Origin: Apium graveolens
Taxonomy: Eukaryota; Streptophyta; Magnoliopsida; Apiales; Apiaceae
NCBI RefSeq assembly: GCF_009905375.1
Contig: NC_133653.1
Span: 82,472,911-82,536,910, forward strand
Length of the DNA: 64,000 nt
Direction: 5' to 3'
The notes beneath the pieces were generated by a model. It worked only from the letters and a program-made list of their open reading frames with translations. It was not told the origin of the DNA and searched no databases. Below, in pieces: positions 60,301-64,000 of this stretch. Every line of letters begins with the position of its first letter. Positions within the stretch are counted from its first letter, which is position 1. A program made the position numbers and the translations under genes.

Positions 60301-61548
60301 TTCAGCACAATAATCATAGGATACGAACTAATCAAGCAAGCCCTCGGTTCTTGGCTCAAAACGGAACCCAAAAACACACACACACTTCGGCATGCAAGCC
60401 TAATCACACACATGCACATACTTCTACCTATACATAAGTGTTTAGCAAGAAGAATTAGGGATGATTGATGAGTTTGATCAAGGAAAAAGGAGGTATACCG
60501 AGAGAGATTGAAGAGAGAGCCGAGAGAGAGTTGTTCGAGTGAGAGAGAGAGAGCGAAAGAAAAAGAGGAGAGAAAAGAGTGAGTGCACGGAAAAGAAAGA
60601 AGAAAATGGGGAGGAAGGAGTAATTTATACTCCACCAACACAAGGGCAAAATGGTAATCTAATAACTCCCTTTTTAATTTGCACTTTCTTTCTCTTTTTA
60701 CTCAAATGCAACGAAATTGAAAATAAAAATATTTCTCTCTCGTAAAGTCGAGGATTATTGAAAATGACAATTTTAACATGTAGGTCTCGAAATTATCTTT
60801 TTATCCATTACTCATAATAAAAATTTGAGCGAACGGTTGATTTTATATAAATTTCGCAAACTTGCTTTAATAAATACAATTTCCACATAAAATTGATTTA
60901 AAAATGCAAAGATCAACAATCAAATTCACTTATTATTTTTAAAAAGTCTCTAGGATCATTACGAAGGTAACAAAACAAATCTCATGTTTTTATCCTTCTC
61001 GGATGATTTTATAAAAATGCGCGAAGGTTAATTAAACCTTTACTTAAATCACGTAATTCCTTTAAAATTCACAAAATTGATACAGAACACATAGTCATGC
61101 ACACAGTCAAGCACTCACACACATATAGTCATATAACGACTCAGGTCTGATCATAGAATCTGTCCCTCTTTAATCTTTATCCTCTTTAACGCATACCGGG
61201 TCACGTTCAGCCTGACGGCCCGACGCTCAGCATTTCGATTACGCTTCTCATTATCTTTGTCAATCAACATGTCTCTTAAGACGAAATACTTTATTCATTC
61301 ACTTCACATATAACTCTCATTTTATATTATTTAATTTCCATATTAGGACGGGTTCCGTTCTACCTAACGGCCCGACACCAAGCTTAATTTCTAAGCTGAC
61401 TCTTTAAATTGGAATGTTTTTATTCACGCTCCTAAACTCTAGTATACAGATAAGACAAATAATCATCACTTAGTCACATAATTATAATCTCATCACATAA
61501 TACATACTTTATTTTCTTAATTACGACGCAAAATTCTCAGTCGTTACA
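57313..61548 (-). repeat. Element C 5' LTR, 4236 bp, complete
   Basis: TGTGACGCCC to GTCGTTACA. Contains TATAAAT (minus, 60623-60629), CT-rich leader (60480-60600), GC-rich block (60170-60250) and accessory exon 1. Same layout as A's LTR. Confidence 0.95.
57582..57662 (-). CDS. Putative accessory exon 1 in 5' LTR of C
   Basis: Twenty-seven codons starting MARLRLTARKSVLGG and ending at CAG|GTAGTG, as in A. CAG acceptor before the Met at about 57675. Phase 0 at the donor fits exon 2 at 57070. Inferred only. Confidence 0.4.
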
Positions 61549-61553
61549 TTTAT

Positions 61554-61699
61554 ATTCAGTACTTTCTTTCATTACACTCAATTTATACATTAAATATTAA
61601 TTAATTCCACCACTTTACCCATTTTTCTTACTTTTTCTACTAAATTTTATTTTTTTTCATAAAGCAAAACACATATCGAATAAATAAGAAAAAGAAAAT
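61554..61699. other. Right half of the short repeat interrupted by C
   Basis: AT-rich sequence continuing the repeat seen at 34428-34540, with CCACTTTACCCATTTTTCTT and a T-rich run. No gene. Confidence 0.35.
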
Positions 61700-61857
61700 A
61701 AACAAAAATCACACAAGACAAAGATTTACGTGGTACGAAAAATTCTATTTCACAAGCAGAACTAATTTTGTATGGATCCCACACAATTTTTTGTGTTATG
61801 ATTTTACGATTACATGAGTATTTTCATGGGCTTAATTAAAACTCCACAAACCCAACA

Positions 61858-61869
61858 ATCTTCCACTTG
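61858..61869 (-). promoter_or_regulatory. Element G polypurine tract
   Basis: CAAGTGGAAGAT on the minus strand directly before the LTR start TGTTGGG, the usual arrangement in plant copia elements. Confidence 0.75.
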
Positions 61870-61999
61870 TAGTCTGACCACATATTCACTTCCCTCTTAT
61901 AAATCTAGTAATATCAATACTTCAATCAATAATTCTAACTAGTGCAGCGCCTTCTCATCAATCAATTCTGACGGCCAGTTGAAGCTACGGAAAACTTCA

Positions 62000-63046
62000 A
62001 CTTTCATTTGTAACCACCTTAGTCAACATATTTGCAAGATTCTTTGAAATAAGGATTTTCTCCAAGGACAAATACCATTGTTTATCAACCCTCTTGTAAA
62101 GTATCTCAGCTGAATATGTTTCGTCCTAGCATGAAATACAGGATTATTTACAAGATGAATAGCGCACTGACTGTTGCTATAAAAAGCACTGTCCGCCTGT
62201 TTCTTACCCAACTCCACAAGGAAATTCTTTAACCAAATAATCTCCTTGCTAGTTTCAGAGATAGCTATATATTTTGCTTATGTGGTTAAAAGAGCAACAC
62301 TCTTTTGAAGTCGAGACATCCAACTAACTGTTGTGCCACCCAAAGTGAAAATATAACCCGTTGTACTTTTTTGTATACAAACATCCACCCAAATCTGCAT
62401 CAGAGAATTCTTTCAAGATAACATCTTTCTTACTGAAACATAATACAACCTTGGATGTGCTTTCCAAGTAGCGTAACAATCCCTAAACTTCTTCTCAATG
62501 CTCTCTTCCTGGATTAGACATAAATCTGGTAACAACTCCCACTGTATGAGCAATGCCTGGTCTTGTACACACCATTGCATACATCAAACTATCAACTGCA
62601 GACGCATAATGAACTTTAGACATATCTTTCTTCTCTTCATCCGTTTTAGGTGATTGCTTCTCCGTGAGATTAAAGTGACTCGCCAACGATGTACTTATAG
62701 TCTTCGAATCATGGACACTGAATTTCTGCAACAATTTCTCCACATATATACTTCTTTTGAGATAATTTCAAAGTACCTTCAGTTTCATCCCTTATGATGC
62801 TCATACCAAGTATCTGGTTTGCTGTATTCATATCATTCATCTCAAACTCCTCAGACTTATGTCTCTTTAGTCTGTTGATTTCCCTTATATTTGATCCTAC
62901 TATCGACATGTCATTAACATACAACAACAGTATGATATAAATGAATCAAATTGTTTAAAGTAACAACAATGATTCATAACACTCCCCGTGTACCCATTCT
63001 TCATCATATAGCTGTCAAACTTTAAGTACCATTGTCTTGGTGCTTA
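62000..63046 (-). pseudogene. Element G copia RT and RNase H, decayed
   Basis: Starts with the copia RT segment APRQWYLKFDSYMMKNGYTG (about 63043-62984), the catalytic motif reading LYVNDMSIVG (first Asp replaced by Asn), ILGMSIIRDETEGTLKLSQ, then MYAMVCTRPGIAHTVGVV. RNase H follows (SNSQCAIHLVNNPVFHARTK, near 62190-62130). Several frameshifts and stops, including one in place of Lys at the start, show it is dead. Confidence 0.88.
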
Positions 63047-63048
63047 AT

Positions 63049-64000
63049 GTTAGTCGCTAAACACGCGCTAATAATTCACGCAAGTATACGCGATCGCAAG
63101 TAATATAGAATTATTTCTAGTTCGTTCCCATAGGGACTAGTTTATGTTAATTTTGTGATTTATGCACTTATGTAACAATAATATGGCTATTATTCAATGC
63201 TAATACGAATAGCAATTTGGGTTTTGATTATACTACGATTAACTATTGAGAATTATACTAGAGAATATTAACTAAAGAGAGTAAAGAGAGTTGAATAATA
63301 TATGACACAAACATGGGATTCTAACTTCATTAAGTACTTCATTCAATAGCCTTTTTGTTCTTAACCTTAGCATGTAATGGTGATGACACTAATCGGATAA
63401 CACGAAACTGATGAATGCCAACTTTCGTTGCACGAATATCATACTACCAGACATCCACAAAAGAGATAGAAGCTGAATAGACACCAATTATATTGAGACC
63501 CTATATGTCTATAGAATTTGACAACATAACGGTTTAATGCACAAGTTATCTATCATGATTACATAGGGAAAGTAAGATGGTTAAAATTACCTACGAATCA
63601 TGCATAACAATAACACATGAACCTATGCTAGCATGGCAAGTTCTAAATCCTTAAATTCACTTTCGCTTTATTAAGAATTAACACGCTATCTTATAAGTTC
63701 GCGACGCTCATAAAACGAATAAGCACAATCAATACTAGATTATCATACAATCACCACATACTAAGGCATCGAAACAAATCAACTAACGAAATCCATAAAT
63801 AAATCCGCTAGAACCCCACGATAATGATTAGCCCATAATCGGACTCATCATCAACGTGGGTTCCGATGAAAACATGGTATAATAAACGTAGTCTTTATAA
63901 ATAAATAATAAATAAAGTACGTAATCCAAAGTATTAGGTTCAACAAAACAAGAAACGAGCATCCAAGATTACAACTTAGAACAAAGATTCACGAGAATAA
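63049..64000. mobile_element. Element H: probable LTR or repeat start, runs off the window
   Basis: Sequence changes abruptly inside the copia RT at a TG (TGTTAGTCGCTAAACACGCG). It then reads CGCAAGTATACGCGATCGCA and GTTCGTTCCCATAGGGACTA, blocks I recognise only as belonging to a dispersed plant repeat. No coding frame to the window end. Its nature (LTR or other element) is unproven. Confidence 0.4.

Larger units (their letters stand above)
34541..61548 (-). mobile_element. Element C: complete Ty3/gypsy chromovirus with three insertions
   Basis: A full relative of A in minus orientation: 5' LTR 57313-61548, primer site 57298-57309, gag-pol pieces 45680-56032, 3' LTR 34541-45639 (split by D). 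The 5-bp target duplication TTTAT is perfect (34536-34540 and 61549-61553). Removing D, E and F leaves about 14.3 kb: two 4.2 kb LTRs and a 5.8 kb internal region. The LTRs look about 97-98% alike by eye, so C is fairly young, but pol has several stop codons and the altered RT active site. The pol C-terminus has a chromodomain-like segment. Confidence 0.95.
61700..63048 (-). mobile_element. Element G: Ty1/copia fragment, LTR piece and pol end
   Basis: Minus strand: reverse transcriptase, RNase H, a polypurine tract CAAGTGGAAGAT (61858-61869) and an LTR beginning TGTTGGGTTTGTGG at 61857. The far end of the LTR is not clear. The element is cut at 63049 by H and upstream RT, integrase and gag are absent. 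Confidence 0.8.

Overview
This is a repeat-rich stretch of a flowering-plant nuclear genome, almost certainly a eudicot. It has spliced plant B3 genes, chromodomain-bearing Ty3/gypsy and Ty1/copia elements whose primer sites match plant initiator tRNA-Met, a Helitron-type 3' end and CACTA-type subterminal repeats. The species cannot be fixed from sequence alone. About four fifths of the window is transposon DNA.

Layout, left to right. Bases 1-9492: element A, a minus-strand Ty3/gypsy chromovirus of the very-long-LTR (Tekay-like) type, running off the left edge; decayed gag-pol, primer site, and a 4.16 kb LTR at 5331-9492. A sits inside the 5' LTR of element B (9493-21380), an older, heavily decayed plus-strand gypsy element with 3.5 kb LTRs. 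Bases 21381-23854: AT-rich DNA with a Helitron-type 3' end. Bases 23855-31267: the only host genes, two head-to-tail minus-strand B3-domain genes (REM-like) of ten exons each, with four and five B3 domains built from repeated two-exon modules; both carry a lesion. Bases 31481-34285: a terminal-inverted-repeat element holding a tandem array with perfect hairpins. Bases 34541-61548: element C, a complete relative of A with a perfect TTTAT target duplication. It has been invaded by D (a copia-type deletion derivative, 34888-41751, duplication CTGAC), E (a solo LTR, 46007-49761, duplication TCAAA) and F (a CACTA-like fragment, 50988-53088). Bases 61700-63048: a copia pol fragment (G). From 63049 another TG-starting repeat (H) runs off the right edge.

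The most interesting possible novelty is in the A/C family. Both copies carry, between LTR and gag, a 165-codon open frame of equal length, broken by different single stop codons in each copy. It is preceded by a good splice acceptor and is in phase with a 27-codon frame inside the LTR that ends at a good splice donor. This suggests a spliced accessory protein whose N-terminus resembles the histone H3 tail around Lys9, in an element whose integrase ends in a chromodomain. No element here looks autonomous: the reverse-transcriptase active site is altered in A, C and G, and D lacks most of pol.
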